Source: G963662675 sp963676845 (lineage in GTDB: Bacteria > Bacteroidota > Bacteroidia > Bacteroidales > Prolixibacteraceae). Taken from it: 64,000 nt of DNA. The notes under the pieces were generated by a model, which saw only the letters and a list, made by a program, of their open reading frames with translations, was not told the DNA's origin and searched no databases. A program made the position numbers and the translations under genes. Positions 28,341 to 37,867 of the stretch are shown piece after piece; positions within the stretch are counted from its first letter, which is position 1; each line of letters begins with the position of its first letter. The stretch spans positions 1-64,000 of the forward strand of contig CAXXKK010000020.1 in assembly GCA_963676845.2 (NCBI GenBank). Reading direction: 5' to 3'.

Positions 28341-29576
28341 ATGAAAAAGAGTTTTACCACACGCTCATTACATATTCCTTTTCCGAAGGATGATCCATAC
28401 CGTGCATTGGATATGCCGGTTTATGAATCGCTGGCTTTTGATTTTGCATCAGCAGAAGATATAGCTGCCAATTTTAGGGGTGAACATCCGGCTCATGTGT
28501 ACTCACGAACCAGTAATCCAACGGTTGAGTATTTCGAGAAAAAGATGAAAACGTTAACCGGAGCTCATCAGGCTTTGGCTATGGCTTCAGGTATGGCAGC
28601 CATTTCAAATACGATTTTGGCTCTTTGCAAAGCCGGGGACAACATCATTTCCGGAAATCATTTGTTTGGGCATACTTATTCATTGTTGGCTCAAAGCCTT
28701 GAAAATTATGGTTTGGAAACCCGTTTTGCAGATACTACCAAACCTGAAGCTGTAGAAGTTCTAATTGATGATAAAACACGTCTGATTTTTCTGGAAACAG
28801 TAACTAATCCGCAGTTGGAAATTGCTGATTTGGCAAAACTATCGGCTATTGCTAATAAACATGATATTTTACTGGTTGTTGACAGTACAGTTACACCTCC
28901 GGTTGTGTTTAACTCCAGCTCTTTTGGTGTTCATATTGAAGTGATGTCAACCACAAAGTTTATTTCCGGTGGGGCAACTTCATTTGGAGGAGTGATTTTG
29001 GATAACGGACTTTACGATTGGAGTAAAAACCCAAATTTGAAGTCGCAGGTTGAAAAGTTTGGAAAAGATACTTTCATTGCCCGTTTGAGAAAAAACTATT
29101 TCAGAAATACAGGTGGCGCTATGACTGCTCATACGGCACATTATCAGATTTTGGGGCTTGATATTTTGGAGCTTCGTTTCAATCGCTGCTATGAAAACTG
29201 CATGAAACTGGGTGACTTTTTTGAGCAGCATTCCAAGGTAAAGGAAGTGACTTACCCAGGTTTGAAATCCGCTTCGGATTATATATTGGCAGCAAAACAA
29301 TTTCAAGGTAAATCTGGAGCCATCATGACCTTTGATCTGGAATCGCAGGAAGCGTGTTTTGCTTTCATGAATAAATTACAAGTGATAAGAAGAGCAACAA
29401 ATTTAAATGACAATAAATCGTTGATTATTCATCCTTATTCTACCATTTATACTGAATTCTCAGAAGAACAACGTGCAGAAATGAATATTTGCCCAACAAC
29501 AATGCGCTTATCAGTTGGCATTGAAGCGGCAGATGATTTAATTGCAGATATTGAACAAGCTTTGGAGGAGATATAA
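28341..29576 (+). CDS. Cys/Met-metabolism PLP enzyme (gamma-family)
   Basis: A 411-residue enzyme of the gamma-family of PLP-dependent enzymes. The PLP lysine is K206 in MSTTKFISGGATSFGG. VYSRTSNPTVE binds the cofactor phosphate, and the tail SVGIEAADDLIADIEQAL is typical. The family includes O-acetyl- and O-succinylhomoserine sulfhydrylase, cystathionine gamma-synthase and methionine gamma-lyase; the sequence alone does not separate them, though the long GTP-less N-terminus (SFTTRSLHIPFPKDD) favours the homoserine sulfhydrylase or methionine gamma-lyase side. Monocistronic. Confidence 0.85.
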   Translation: MKKSFTTRSLHIPFPKDDPYRALDMPVYESLAFDFASAEDIAANFRGEHPAHVYSRTSNPTVEYFEKKMKTLTGAHQALAMASGMAAISNTILALCKAGDNIISGNHLFGHTYSLLAQSLENYGLETRFADTTKPEAVEVLIDDKTRLIFLETVTNPQLEIADLAKLSAIANKHDILLVVDSTVTPPVVFNSSSFGVHIEVMSTTKFISGGATSFGGVILDNGLYDWSKNPNLKSQVEKFGKDTFIARLRKNYFRNTGGAMTAHTAHYQILGLDILELRFNRCYENCMKLGDFFEQHSKVKEVTYPGLKSASDYILAAKQFQGKSGAIMTFDLESQEACFAFMNKLQVIRRATNLNDNKSLIIHPYSTIYTEFSEEQRAEMNICPTTMRLSVGIEAADDLIADIEQALEEI

Positions 29577-29660
29577 TTCGTTTAAAGAAATCTGTCATCT
29601 TTTTTCTGTAATTCAAGCTGTATTTCGCTTACCTATTCGATATTGATAAAAAACATTGAA

Positions 29661-31793
29661 ATGAGAAAATCGCTTTTACTTTTTTTACTTAGTATGCTTG
29701 GATTTGCTGTATTGGCACAGCAAAAAACAATGAGTCTTGAAGATGCTGTAATTGGCCAATCCACGTATTTAGCGCCTTCGCGGCCGGTCTCTTTGCAGTG
29801 GCGTGATAACGATTCATACGTTTATGTGGAAGATGATCAGCTTTGGCAAAATGAAGTAAAAAAAGATGAGGCTTCAGTTATTCTGACCCTGGATGATTTA
29901 AATGATGCATTGAATTCAGGTGATGCGATTTTTCAATCATTTCCCTCTTTTTCATTCTTGAATGAGAATGAAATGTTGATCCAGTACGGCCAGTATATGA
30001 TGATTTATCAGTTGGATTTGAATGCATTTTCAATGGAATACATTTTACCGGATGATGCCGCCAATATTGACTTTAATGAGGAAAGCAGGCAGCTTGCCTA
30101 CACCAAAGGAAATAACCTGTATGTTATGAATGAGATGGGAGAGACTCAAATTACACATGAAACAGCTGAGGATATTATTTGTGGTCAGGCTGTTCACCGT
30201 CATGAGTTTGGGATTGAAAAAGGTACTTTTTGGTCTGATTCCGGCAAATACCTGGCTTTTTACCGAAAAGATGAAAGCATGGTCGAGGATTATCCTATGG
30301 TCGATTTTATGCAAAGGGTTGCAGAGGGATCAGATATTAAATATCCAATGGCGGGAATGACCAGCCATCAGGTGACCATAGGAATTTATAACACAGAAAC
30401 AGGTGAAAGCCTCTTCCTGAATACAGGGACTCCGGATGATCATTATTTAACTAATTTAAGTTGGGGGCCTAATGATGAATACATCTACATGGCTGAGTTA
30501 AACAGGGGACAAGATCATATGAAGATGAATCAATATTCAGTTTCATCAGGAGAACTTGAGAAAACCTTATTTGAAGAAACACGATCAACATACGTTGAAC
30601 CTCAACATCCGATTTTCTTTTCAGAAAACAATCCCGATCAGTTTTACTATTGGGCAAGAACAGATGGTTGGTTTCATATCTATCTTTATAATACCGATGG
30701 GGAGTTAATTCGCCAGGTAACAAAAGGGGAGTGGGAAGTAACCGGTGTTTACGGAATGGATTCCAAAGAAAAATATTTATACTACCAATCTACGGAAGAA
30801 AGTCCGGTCGACAGGCATATTTATCGGGTGGAGATTAAAAGTGGAAAGACTGAAAAATTAAGCAACGATAGTGGATATCATTCCGCTCGTTTTTCTCCCG
30901 ATATGAGCACTTTTATTGATTCATGGAGTTCAACAAAAGTACCGGGAGTGTATGCCCTGACTAAATCGAACGGTAATAGAATCAGGACGATTCATGAGAA
31001 TGAGAATACACTTGCCGATTATGATTTGGGTGAAATTCAGCTTTTAACCATTAAGGCTGCTGATAATAAAACCGATTTATATGGAAGTATGATTCTTCCT
31101 AACAATTTTGATGTTTCTCAAAAATATCCAGTGGTGGTGTACGTTTACGGTGGCCCTCACGTACAAATGGTAACAAACTCATGGCACAATGGAGTTTCCT
31201 GGTGGCAATATTACCTGGCAGCAAACGGTTACATCGTTTTTACAGTGGATAGCCGGGGTTCGGATGCCCGAGGACAAGAGTTTGAAGAGATTACCCATCG
31301 TCAGTTGGGAGTGGTTGAAACTTCGGACCAAATGAAAGGAATTGAGTATCTGGAAAGCCTTCCGTATGTCGATAAAGATCGCATTGGAGTGCATGGCTGG
31401 AGTTTTGGTGGATTCATGACTTTGAACATGATGATGCGCGAAAATGACACCTTTAAAGTTGGTGTTGCCGGTGGTCCTGTGGTTGACTGGAAAATGTATG
31501 AGGTCATGTATGGCGAGCGCTATATGGACACTCCTCAGGAAAACCCAGACGGTTATGATGAAACCAATATGGTTAATCATGTTGATGATTTGGAAGGAAA
31601 ATTAATGCTAATTCATGGAGTGCAGGACGATACAGTTGTGATGCAGCACAGTATGCAGTTTTTGCGAGAGTGCATTAAAGAAGGCAAACAGGTAGATTTC
31701 TTTGCTTATCCAACTCATCCTCATAATGTTCGGGGTCAAGATCGGGTTCACCTGATGGAGAAAGTTTGCCAGTACTTCTTTGATTACTTGTAG
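29661..31793 (+). CDS. dipeptidyl-peptidase IV-type S9 serine peptidase
   Basis: The start at ATG 29661 opens a signal peptide (MRKSLLLFLLSMLGFAVLAQ); a TTG 18 bases earlier is less likely. A 710-residue exported enzyme. An eight-bladed propeller fills residues about 40-470, then an alpha/beta-hydrolase domain with Ser581 in GWSFGG, Asp656 or Asp657 in GVQDDTV and a His in YPTHPHNV at about 686-688. The propeller segment AVHRHEFGIEKGTFWSDSGK contains the HEFGIEKG motif that fixes the substrate N-terminus in DPP-IV. It releases X-Pro or X-Ala dipeptides in the periplasm. Confidence 0.93.
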   Translation: MRKSLLLFLLSMLGFAVLAQQKTMSLEDAVIGQSTYLAPSRPVSLQWRDNDSYVYVEDDQLWQNEVKKDEASVILTLDDLNDALNSGDAIFQSFPSFSFLNENEMLIQYGQYMMIYQLDLNAFSMEYILPDDAANIDFNEESRQLAYTKGNNLYVMNEMGETQITHETAEDIICGQAVHRHEFGIEKGTFWSDSGKYLAFYRKDESMVEDYPMVDFMQRVAEGSDIKYPMAGMTSHQVTIGIYNTETGESLFLNTGTPDDHYLTNLSWGPNDEYIYMAELNRGQDHMKMNQYSVSSGELEKTLFEETRSTYVEPQHPIFFSENNPDQFYYWARTDGWFHIYLYNTDGELIRQVTKGEWEVTGVYGMDSKEKYLYYQSTEESPVDRHIYRVEIKSGKTEKLSNDSGYHSARFSPDMSTFIDSWSSTKVPGVYALTKSNGNRIRTIHENENTLADYDLGEIQLLTIKAADNKTDLYGSMILPNNFDVSQKYPVVVYVYGGPHVQMVTNSWHNGVSWWQYYLAANGYIVFTVDSRGSDARGQEFEEITHRQLGVVETSDQMKGIEYLESLPYVDKDRIGVHGWSFGGFMTLNMMMRENDTFKVGVAGGPVVDWKMYEVMYGERYMDTPQENPDGYDETNMVNHVDDLEGKLMLIHGVQDDTVVMQHSMQFLRECIKEGKQVDFFAYPTHPHNVRGQDRVHLMEKVCQYFFDYL

Positions 31794-31828
31794 TATAACC
31801 ATGGGGTTTGAAGTGGCTTTAACCTGAT

Positions 31829-33649
31829 CTAATGGAAAATAAATGGTTCAGGTTGATGTGCCTGAAAACTATAAAAATCACTTTTCCCTCGTTCTGTTAA
31901 TGTAACAGCTAAATTATTCATATCTGATGGTGGATTAGGATAGTAGGCAAAACGGAATTGCAAAGTTTTAAAAACAAGGTTTTCATTACGTATTCTAAAT
32001 CCAAGTCCAAGTCCAGAGTAAGGTTTTTGCTGAAATATTGATCTGTTCGAGGGGCCGATAAGACCAATATCTGCAAAAGTGAACATGGCGAAATTAAAAT
32101 CCAGTAAATTCCATTTTTGGAAGAATACTGTTTCAATTGAAAAAGTAAGTCGTTTTTGACCAGTAACTTTATTGCTTTGAAAACCTCGAATACCAACTTC
32201 GTCATTAAGATAGAGTTTTTCCTGATCGTAACATTGAAGCCCTGCTAAATATTTTAACCCAATGAACTGGCGCATTTGCTGAGAACCAATTTTGAAAAGC
32301 GGACTGATGTAATTGATTTTAAATTGAGCTAGTCCTTGCTCGAAATTCTTTGTATTAAAGAATCCTCCAACTCCCAGTGATGAGAACAGGTAACCTGCTT
32401 TTTGAGGAAGATAATTTCCTGAAGAAAAATAGAGATGGGAGTACCATCGTTTTAGAAACTCATTATCATCATAGCCTACAACCCACTCATGTAAGTATCC
32501 TTTGGGAATATCTTCAGTGATACCGTAACTGTATACTAATTGGTCTCTGATATAATTCCTGCGGGAAAGACTCAAACTCCACAGATATAAATTCGAATTA
32601 GCGAAGTGTTGTTTGTCGTCTTCTCCTGGCTCCGGACGATCAAAAAATTTCAGGTGTCTTAGTCGGGTTGCAAAAATTAATTGCAGATTTTTATTCGCCT
32701 TTCTTTTATTTAATTCAAATGAAATACCTGCCCAGCCATCCAATGTATTATAATTCAGACGATCCACACGCAAGGGATCATTACCATTTAACCTGTCGGA
32801 ACGATATAATCGGTAAAAAGAAAAACCTCCAGCCCATTTGGTTGAAGTTAAAAGAAACTCTTTGTCAAAAGAAAGTTGAATACCTTCTTTATTGGATGTG
32901 TTCATATATCCAAGGTTGAGATCGACGAAAGTTCCATTTAGGTTGTTTATGGTATAATAGGTTTCGACACCGATGTAAGGTTGCTTATTTGTATCTCCTG
33001 TGACTTTTGCTGATACCTGATGGCCAATTCCCCATATATTCTTATTATACATCTCCATAGAAGCAGAAGTCCCCTTGTTAAATTCTATATCCAGTCCAAA
33101 AGAAAAAACATCTTTGGTGACGACAATTAAATCAACCTGACTGGTATCGGCAGGATTGGGGTTAACCCAGAAACGAACATCTTGAATATATGGAAGGTTC
33201 CGAATTATCCGTTCGTTTTCAAGTATTTTGTTTGCATTTATGGTGTCTCCAGGATTGAAAAGAATATTTTTTTGTATAATTTTTTGATTGGTTTTTATAT
33301 GAAGTTTGTTCCCCAATTCTCCAAGTTTTGATTGTGTTACTTTTGATGTATCTCGAAAAGTAGGGCCAAAAACATCCAGTGATTTTACTTCGACAGAAGA
33401 TATTATTTTCCCATTAAGCTTTTGCAAATCATTTTCCGGGATTTCATCTTCGCCTTCCTGATTAACGATCATCGTATTGTATAAAAGCTTTGTTAATCCA
33501 TTTTGATTTGCTTTTTCTTTGAGGTTCTCATAAAACAATCCGGAGCTGTTCCCTTCGATTGCCAGTGAATCGGGAGTATTGTCAGAAGCACTGGATTGGC
33601 TTATGACGCTTAGGTGAAAGAGTAAAACTGCGAATAAGAAAATTCTCAT
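31829..33649 (-). CDS. Omp85/BamA-superfamily outer-membrane protein
   Basis: A 606-residue protein with a signal peptide. Residues about 80-190 are POTRA-like (GKIISSVEVKSLDVFG, then NKILENERIIRNLPYIQDVR and DTSQVDLIVVTKDVFSFG), followed by a barrel ending in a strand with Phe near the C-terminus (SFQAHQPEPFIFH). The conserved barrel turn is seen as GVGGFFNTKNFEQG and FRIRNENLVFKTLQFRFAYYP. It has one or two POTRA domains instead of BamA's five, so it is a dedicated translocator or surface-lipid protein rather than BamA. No partner is next to it. Confidence 0.75.
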   Translation of the reverse strand: MRIFLFAVLLFHLSVISQSSASDNTPDSLAIEGNSSGLFYENLKEKANQNGLTKLLYNTMIVNQEGEDEIPENDLQKLNGKIISSVEVKSLDVFGPTFRDTSKVTQSKLGELGNKLHIKTNQKIIQKNILFNPGDTINANKILENERIIRNLPYIQDVRFWVNPNPADTSQVDLIVVTKDVFSFGLDIEFNKGTSASMEMYNKNIWGIGHQVSAKVTGDTNKQPYIGVETYYTINNLNGTFVDLNLGYMNTSNKEGIQLSFDKEFLLTSTKWAGGFSFYRLYRSDRLNGNDPLRVDRLNYNTLDGWAGISFELNKRKANKNLQLIFATRLRHLKFFDRPEPGEDDKQHFANSNLYLWSLSLSRRNYIRDQLVYSYGITEDIPKGYLHEWVVGYDDNEFLKRWYSHLYFSSGNYLPQKAGYLFSSLGVGGFFNTKNFEQGLAQFKINYISPLFKIGSQQMRQFIGLKYLAGLQCYDQEKLYLNDEVGIRGFQSNKVTGQKRLTFSIETVFFQKWNLLDFNFAMFTFADIGLIGPSNRSIFQQKPYSGLGLGFRIRNENLVFKTLQFRFAYYPNPPSDMNNLAVTLTERGKSDFYSFQAHQPEPFIFH

Positions 33650-33794
33650 ATTTAATATGGATAGGGAATTGATTCAAATTTATATTCTTTGAATTAGAAG
33701 ATGAAATGATTTCACATTCGTTATATATATTTAAGAATTGAGTTTGTGGAAATAGAGAATGGTTATCTTATAAAGTACAATATGACTTAAAACT

Positions 33795-33870
33795 GTCATC
33801 CTGAACTTGTTTCAGGATTAGCTTATATGAGAAATAGATCCCGATCCGGCAGCTGCCGGATCGGGATGAC
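33795..33870. repeat. dispersed GTCATCC/GGATGAC inverted repeat
   Basis: A 76-base element between the Omp85-like and pntB genes. It carries two nested parts: a stem from ATCCTGAA to TTCAGGAT (33798-33818) and a perfect 30-base palindrome around CCGGCAGCTGCCGG (33839-33868). The outer ends GTCATCC and GGATGAC match the elements at 16838 and 37636. It may serve as a transcription terminator after pntB. Confidence 0.85.
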
Positions 33871-33915
33871 TTTTGCTCAATGTTTATTTTATTCAGAAAG
33901 CCTTTTTTTGAACTT

Positions 33916-35355
33916 TTACAAACTTTTTAATTCATTCACCAATTTTTGGAGTGTGTCCTTGGCATTTCCAAACAGAAGTCTGGTTTTTTCACCAAAGAAC
34001 AATTCATTTTCAATTCCGGCATAACCTTTACCTCGGCCACGTTTCATAACGATGATGTTTTTGGCTTCAAAAGCTTTGATGATCGGCATTCCTGCAATCG
34101 GGCTTCCCGGATCAGTAATAGCAGCCGGATTGACAACGTCATTTGCACCAATTACCACAACAACATCTGTATTGGGCATGTCCGGGTTGATGGATTCCAT
34201 TTCAACTAACTGTTCGTAAGGAACATCGGCTTCGGCAAGCAATACATTCATATGTCCGGGCATACGTCCGGCAACCGGGTGAATAGCATAGCGAACATTT
34301 ACGCCTCTTCCTGCCAGTAAGGTATCCAGCTCATGGCAAATATGCTGTGCTTGTGCAACAGCCAGTCCATACCCTGGAACGATGACTACACTTTGAGAAT
34401 AAGCCAGTAAGATAGAAGCATCACTCAGAGTCATTTCTTTCATTTCGCCTTGCTCTTTAGCTGCTGAAGATGGTCCTCCTCCAAATGCCCCGATAATCAC
34501 ATTTAATAGTGATCGGTTCATGGCGTTACACATCAATACGGTAAGGATTGTTCCGGCAGCACCAACCAAAATACCACCCAAAATCATTGCCTGGTTGTTA
34601 TAGATGAAACCTGCCATAGCTGCAGCAATACCTGTAAAGCTATTCAGCAATGAAATAACAACAGGCATATCGGCACCACCAATGGGCATGACGAACATAA
34701 CACCGTATAATAAAGCTAAGACCATTAACAGGTAGATCGCCCAATTCAATTCAGCCGGAGTCTGACCGGAAAGCATCATCCAAATGGCCAGTCCAAAAGT
34801 GAGAATCATCAGGAAGATATTTACATATTTCATGGCTGAAGAGCGGATGTCGCCAACCTTTCCGTCCAGTTTCCCAAAGGCAATTAAACTACCACTAAAA
34901 GCTACGGCACCAATGATTAATCCCAATAAGGTAACCAAAACTGATCCCCAGTTGCTCATATCTGCATTTGGAAATTCGAGCAGGGCAACCAGCATGGATG
35001 CTGCACCTCCGGTAGCATTGTATAAAGATACCAACTGTGGCATAGCTGTCATTTTAATGCGTCGGGCAACAATCCATCCAATAACAGAACCCACACCAAT
35101 AGATGCCAGGATAATCCAGATGTTTGCCAAAGGAATTCCCGATCCATCTCCATTTTTATGCAGGATGATGGTTGTCAGCATACCCAATAGCATACCGCTG
35201 GCAGCATAAAAGTTACCTTTTCGTGCGGTTTCAGGATGACTTAATAACTTCAAGCCAAAAACAAAAAGAAGGGCAGCAATTAAATAGCTGAGTTCCAGTA
35301 AGGCTTCCCCAAGTGTGTAGGGCATGCCGTTTAAAGTTCCTATTACTTGATCCAT
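33916..35355 (-). CDS. pntB: NAD(P) transhydrogenase subunit beta
   Basis: A 479-residue protein with about nine transmembrane helices over residues 1-290 and a C-terminal NADP(H)-binding domain (SVVIVPGYGLAVAQAQH, GRMPGHMNVLLAEADVPY, NDVVNPAA and MIIKAFEAKNIIVMKRGRGKG-like run). It forms the membrane channel and NADP site of the proton-translocating transhydrogenase, which reduces NADP with NADH using the proton gradient. Third gene of a pntAA-pntAB-pntB operon. Confidence 0.95.
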   Translation of the reverse strand: MDQVIGTLNGMPYTLGEALLELSYLIAALLFVFGLKLLSHPETARKGNFYAASGMLLGMLTTIILHKNGDGSGIPLANIWIILASIGVGSVIGWIVARRIKMTAMPQLVSLYNATGGAASMLVALLEFPNADMSNWGSVLVTLLGLIIGAVAFSGSLIAFGKLDGKVGDIRSSAMKYVNIFLMILTFGLAIWMMLSGQTPAELNWAIYLLMVLALLYGVMFVMPIGGADMPVVISLLNSFTGIAAAMAGFIYNNQAMILGGILVGAAGTILTVLMCNAMNRSLLNVIIGAFGGGPSSAAKEQGEMKEMTLSDASILLAYSQSVVIVPGYGLAVAQAQHICHELDTLLAGRGVNVRYAIHPVAGRMPGHMNVLLAEADVPYEQLVEMESINPDMPNTDVVVVIGANDVVNPAAITDPGSPIAGMPIIKAFEAKNIIVMKRGRGKGYAGIENELFFGEKTRLLFGNAKDTLQKLVNELKSL

Positions 35356-35363
35356 ATGTCCTC

Positions 35364-35681
35364 CTATTTATTTTTTTTCTTTTTAAACATTTCCAGCATG
35401 CGGTCGGTAACGACAAAACCTCCTACAACGTTGAGGGTTCCGAATATTACAGCCAGAATTCCAAGAATAAGTTCCAGGGAAATTCGGGACGCATCGACAT
35501 GTCCAACCAGAATAATTCCACCAATGATAATTACTCCACTAATTGCATTGGCTCCGGACATAAGTGGGGTGTGTAAAACAGAAGGTACATTTGAAATAAC
35601 TTCAATGCCCAAAAATATGGAGAGGGCAATAATGAATATGGCTTCTTTGTAAGTAAAGAAAAACTGAAGTATTTGTTCCAT
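35364..35681 (-). CDS. pntAB: NAD(P) transhydrogenase subunit alpha, membrane part
   Basis: A 105-residue membrane protein with four hydrophobic segments (for example FIIALSIFLGIEVISNVP), matching the C-terminal membrane domain of PntA. VLHTPLMSGANAISGVIIIG is the conserved family stretch. Split alpha subunits (pntAA and pntAB) are common in Bacteroidota. It ends 8 nt before the pntB start and begins 3 nt after pntAA. Confidence 0.92.
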   Translation of the reverse strand: MEQILQFFFTYKEAIFIIALSIFLGIEVISNVPSVLHTPLMSGANAISGVIIIGGIILVGHVDASRISLELILGILAVIFGTLNVVGGFVVTDRMLEMFKKKKNK

Positions 35682-35684
35682 GAT

Positions 35685-36809
35685 TTATTCGATTACGGAT
35701 TTTACACGTTCATTATAAATTTCGCCTTTGTGTGTGATGCAGGTTCCTTTCACAATCTCATCCTCGAAGTTCAGGTTTAAATTCCCATCTTCTTCAACAA
35801 TAAGGTCGAGGAAGTTGCTTACGTTTTTACCAAACATTTTGCTGGCATCCTTAGGCATTTGTGCTGGGTAGTTAGATTGACCAATGATGGTTACTCCATG
35901 TTTCACCACGGTTTTGTTATCTTCGGAAAGTTCACAATTACCACCTGTCGATGAGGCCAGATCAATGATTACAGCTCCCGGTGGCATTTTTTCGACCACT
36001 TCTTTAGAAATTAAAAGCGGAGCTTTACGACCCGGAATTTGTGCGGTACAGATTACTACATTGGCTTTTTCGGCATGCTTATTTATGGCTTCCTGCTGTT
36101 TCTTTTTGTACTCTTCAGTTTGCTCAACAGCATAACCTCCGGCGGCAGCATCTTCCTTGGCACCTTCCACTTCAACAAAGCGAGCTCCTAAGCTCATTAC
36201 TTCTTCTTTTACTGCGGAGCGTACATCAAAAGCTTCCACCTGTGCGCCTAGTTTACGGGCGATGGCAATGGCCTGCAATCCGGCAACTCCTGCTCCCAAA
36301 ATCAATATGTTGGCAGGTCGGATTGTTCCGGCAGCTGACATGAACATGGGAAAGAAAGTGGGTAGGTGATTGGCTGCGTCAAGCACAGCTTTGTAACCTG
36401 CAATGGTAGCCATTGATGAAAGTACATCCATGGCCTGTGCACGAGTTGTTCGCGGAATGGAGTCCATGCTGAAGCTGGTAATATTTTGCTTCATAAATTG
36501 CTTCACAGTCTCCTTATTCCACAAGGGCTTGTACTCACTCAGCCAAACTTGTGCCGGCTTTAATTTGCCAATTAATTCACCATCCGGCTCGGCAATTTGT
36601 ACTAATAAATCTGCCTTGTCTAAAACTTCCTGACGTGAAGCTATTTTTGCCCCAACTTCAGCATAGGTGTTATCCGAAGAAAAAGATTCAGCTCCTGCAT
36701 CTTTTTCCACCCAAACCTCTGCTTTTTTCTCGATCAGGTGTTTTACATGTTCCGGTAATAGTGCCACTCGTTTCTCGGGTGCAGTATCTTTTAGAAGTCC
36801 GATAATCAT
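35685..36809 (-). CDS. pntAA: NAD(P) transhydrogenase subunit alpha, NAD-binding part
   Basis: A 374-residue soluble part related to alanine dehydrogenase. The NAD-binding fold shows GAGVAGLQAIAIARKLGAQV at about residues 172-191, and AFDVRSAVKEEVMSLGA follows. GNCELSEDNKTVVKHG and the start MIIGLLKDTAPEKRVALLPE are typical. First gene of the operon; about 280 nt of non-coding DNA separate it from the divergent DUF4494 gene. Confidence 0.95.
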   Translation of the reverse strand: MIIGLLKDTAPEKRVALLPEHVKHLIEKKAEVWVEKDAGAESFSSDNTYAEVGAKIASRQEVLDKADLLVQIAEPDGELIGKLKPAQVWLSEYKPLWNKETVKQFMKQNITSFSMDSIPRTTRAQAMDVLSSMATIAGYKAVLDAANHLPTFFPMFMSAAGTIRPANILILGAGVAGLQAIAIARKLGAQVEAFDVRSAVKEEVMSLGARFVEVEGAKEDAAAGGYAVEQTEEYKKKQQEAINKHAEKANVVICTAQIPGRKAPLLISKEVVEKMPPGAVIIDLASSTGGNCELSEDNKTVVKHGVTIIGQSNYPAQMPKDASKMFGKNVSNFLDLIVEEDGNLNLNFEDEIVKGTCITHKGEIYNERVKSVIE

Positions 36810-37031
36810 AAGCGAATGTATTTTGAGTTATGTTATTGCACATGGGAAAAACGGTTCAGTATTGAATTTGTTCGACATATGTTTCAACAACATATTTAAC
36901 TCTAATAAGTTATCGGTTTTTTATGAATTTTTCCATGATTAGTTAGGGAAATATTTAGTCTGGATTATATCACAAAGCAGATTCTATGATTTTCATTTTT
37001 TACAAAATTGTGCATAACTATTTTTTGAAAA

Positions 37032-37063
37032 TTGAATGTAGATGAATAAGAAAAATAACTTTG
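37032..37063 (+). promoter_or_regulatory. promoter of the DUF4494 gene
   Basis: TTG at 37032-37034 and TAACTTTG at 37056-37063 with a 21-base spacer match the Bacteroidota consensus exactly. The expected transcript start near 37069 lies downstream of the ATG at 37042 and upstream of the ATG at 37090, which decides the start codon of the following gene. Confidence 0.7.
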
Positions 37064-37089
37064 TCAGTTCAATTTTAAAAGAAAGAATT

Positions 37090-37623
37090 ATGCAGACTTG
37101 GTTTGAGGTAAAAGTGAAATATGTGAAAGTTGATCAGGATGGGAGAGAGCGTAAAGTGAGTGAGGTTTATCTGATAGATGCCGTTTCGTTTACTGATGCT
37201 GAAGCCCGTACAATTGAGCAGATGCAGCAAATAATCCGTGGGGAATTTCATATTGACAATATCCGAAAATCAAATATTATTGAAATTTATCCGGCAGAAA
37301 GTGGTGAATACTGGTATAAAGCTAAAATTGCCATTGTAACCATCGATGAGAAGGCCGGAAAAGAGAAGAAAGTAAATAACTATTTTCTGGTAGCTGCCGA
37401 TGATCTTAAAGAAGCCATGTTGAGACTTGAAGAGGGTCTTTCTTATATTCTGGTACCTTATCAAACCACTTCCTTACAACTTAGCACAATTGTAGATGTT
37501 TTCCCATACTTTAAAGATGAGGAAACACCTGAAGTATTGCCTCCACATATGAAAAGAATAGAGCCGGAAGTTGAAGAGCCTGTGGCTGCTGATGAAAATT
37601 TAGAAGAAGAGAATCCTCAATAA
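37090..37623 (+). CDS. DUF4494-domain protein
   Basis: With the start at ATG 37090, 177 residues beginning MQTWFEVKVKYVKVDQDGRE; the promoter at 37032-37063 rules out the upstream ATG. The DUF4494 fold is two repeats, each starting with a strand pair (WFEVKVKYVKVDQDGRERKV; WYKAKIAIVTIDEKAGKEKK) and continuing with SEVYLIDAVSFTDAEAR or NNYFLVAADDLKEAM, then an alpha helix. The tail is acidic. Function unknown; the gene is widespread in Bacteroidota. Confidence 0.88.
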   Translation: MQTWFEVKVKYVKVDQDGRERKVSEVYLIDAVSFTDAEARTIEQMQQIIRGEFHIDNIRKSNIIEIYPAESGEYWYKAKIAIVTIDEKAGKEKKVNNYFLVAADDLKEAMLRLEEGLSYILVPYQTTSLQLSTIVDVFPYFKDEETPEVLPPHMKRIEPEVEEPVAADENLEEENPQ

Positions 37624-37635
37624 AAGTTGAAAAGA

Positions 37636-37726
37636 GTCACCCCGTCCGGCAGCTGCCGGATTGGGATTTATTTCTAATTATTAATCACGTATTGTGATGC
37701 AGATCCTGAAATAAACTCAGGATGAC
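37636..37726. repeat. dispersed GTCATCC/GGATGAC inverted repeat
   Basis: A 91-base element after the DUF4494 gene. The left part (GTCACCCCGTCCGGCAGCTG) shares the CCGGCAGCTGCCGG palindrome with the element at 33795; the right part (GATCCTGAAATAAACTCAGG, then ATGAC) shares the CCTGAA arm with 33795 and 16838. It combines both sub-modules of the family. Confidence 0.8.
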
Positions 37727-37867
37727 TGAATACTTCTATTTCATTCATTATTTCATTCCGTTAGATTAAATAATCCTTCTATTAACAACTCTTGATTCTT
37801 AATATATCCAAATACGTCTATGTTTGTATACCTTTAGGCTGAACATTTTAGTTGTTCAAGCATTATA

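Noticed and set aside
30045..36805. Many open frames opposite dpp4, the Omp85-like gene and the pnt genes
   Set aside because: They are shadows of well-supported genes in other frames with no motif or start signal of their own.
37042..37089. Upstream start for the DUF4494 protein
   Set aside because: The ATG at 37042 lies inside a promoter (TTG and TAACTTTG), so transcription begins after it.
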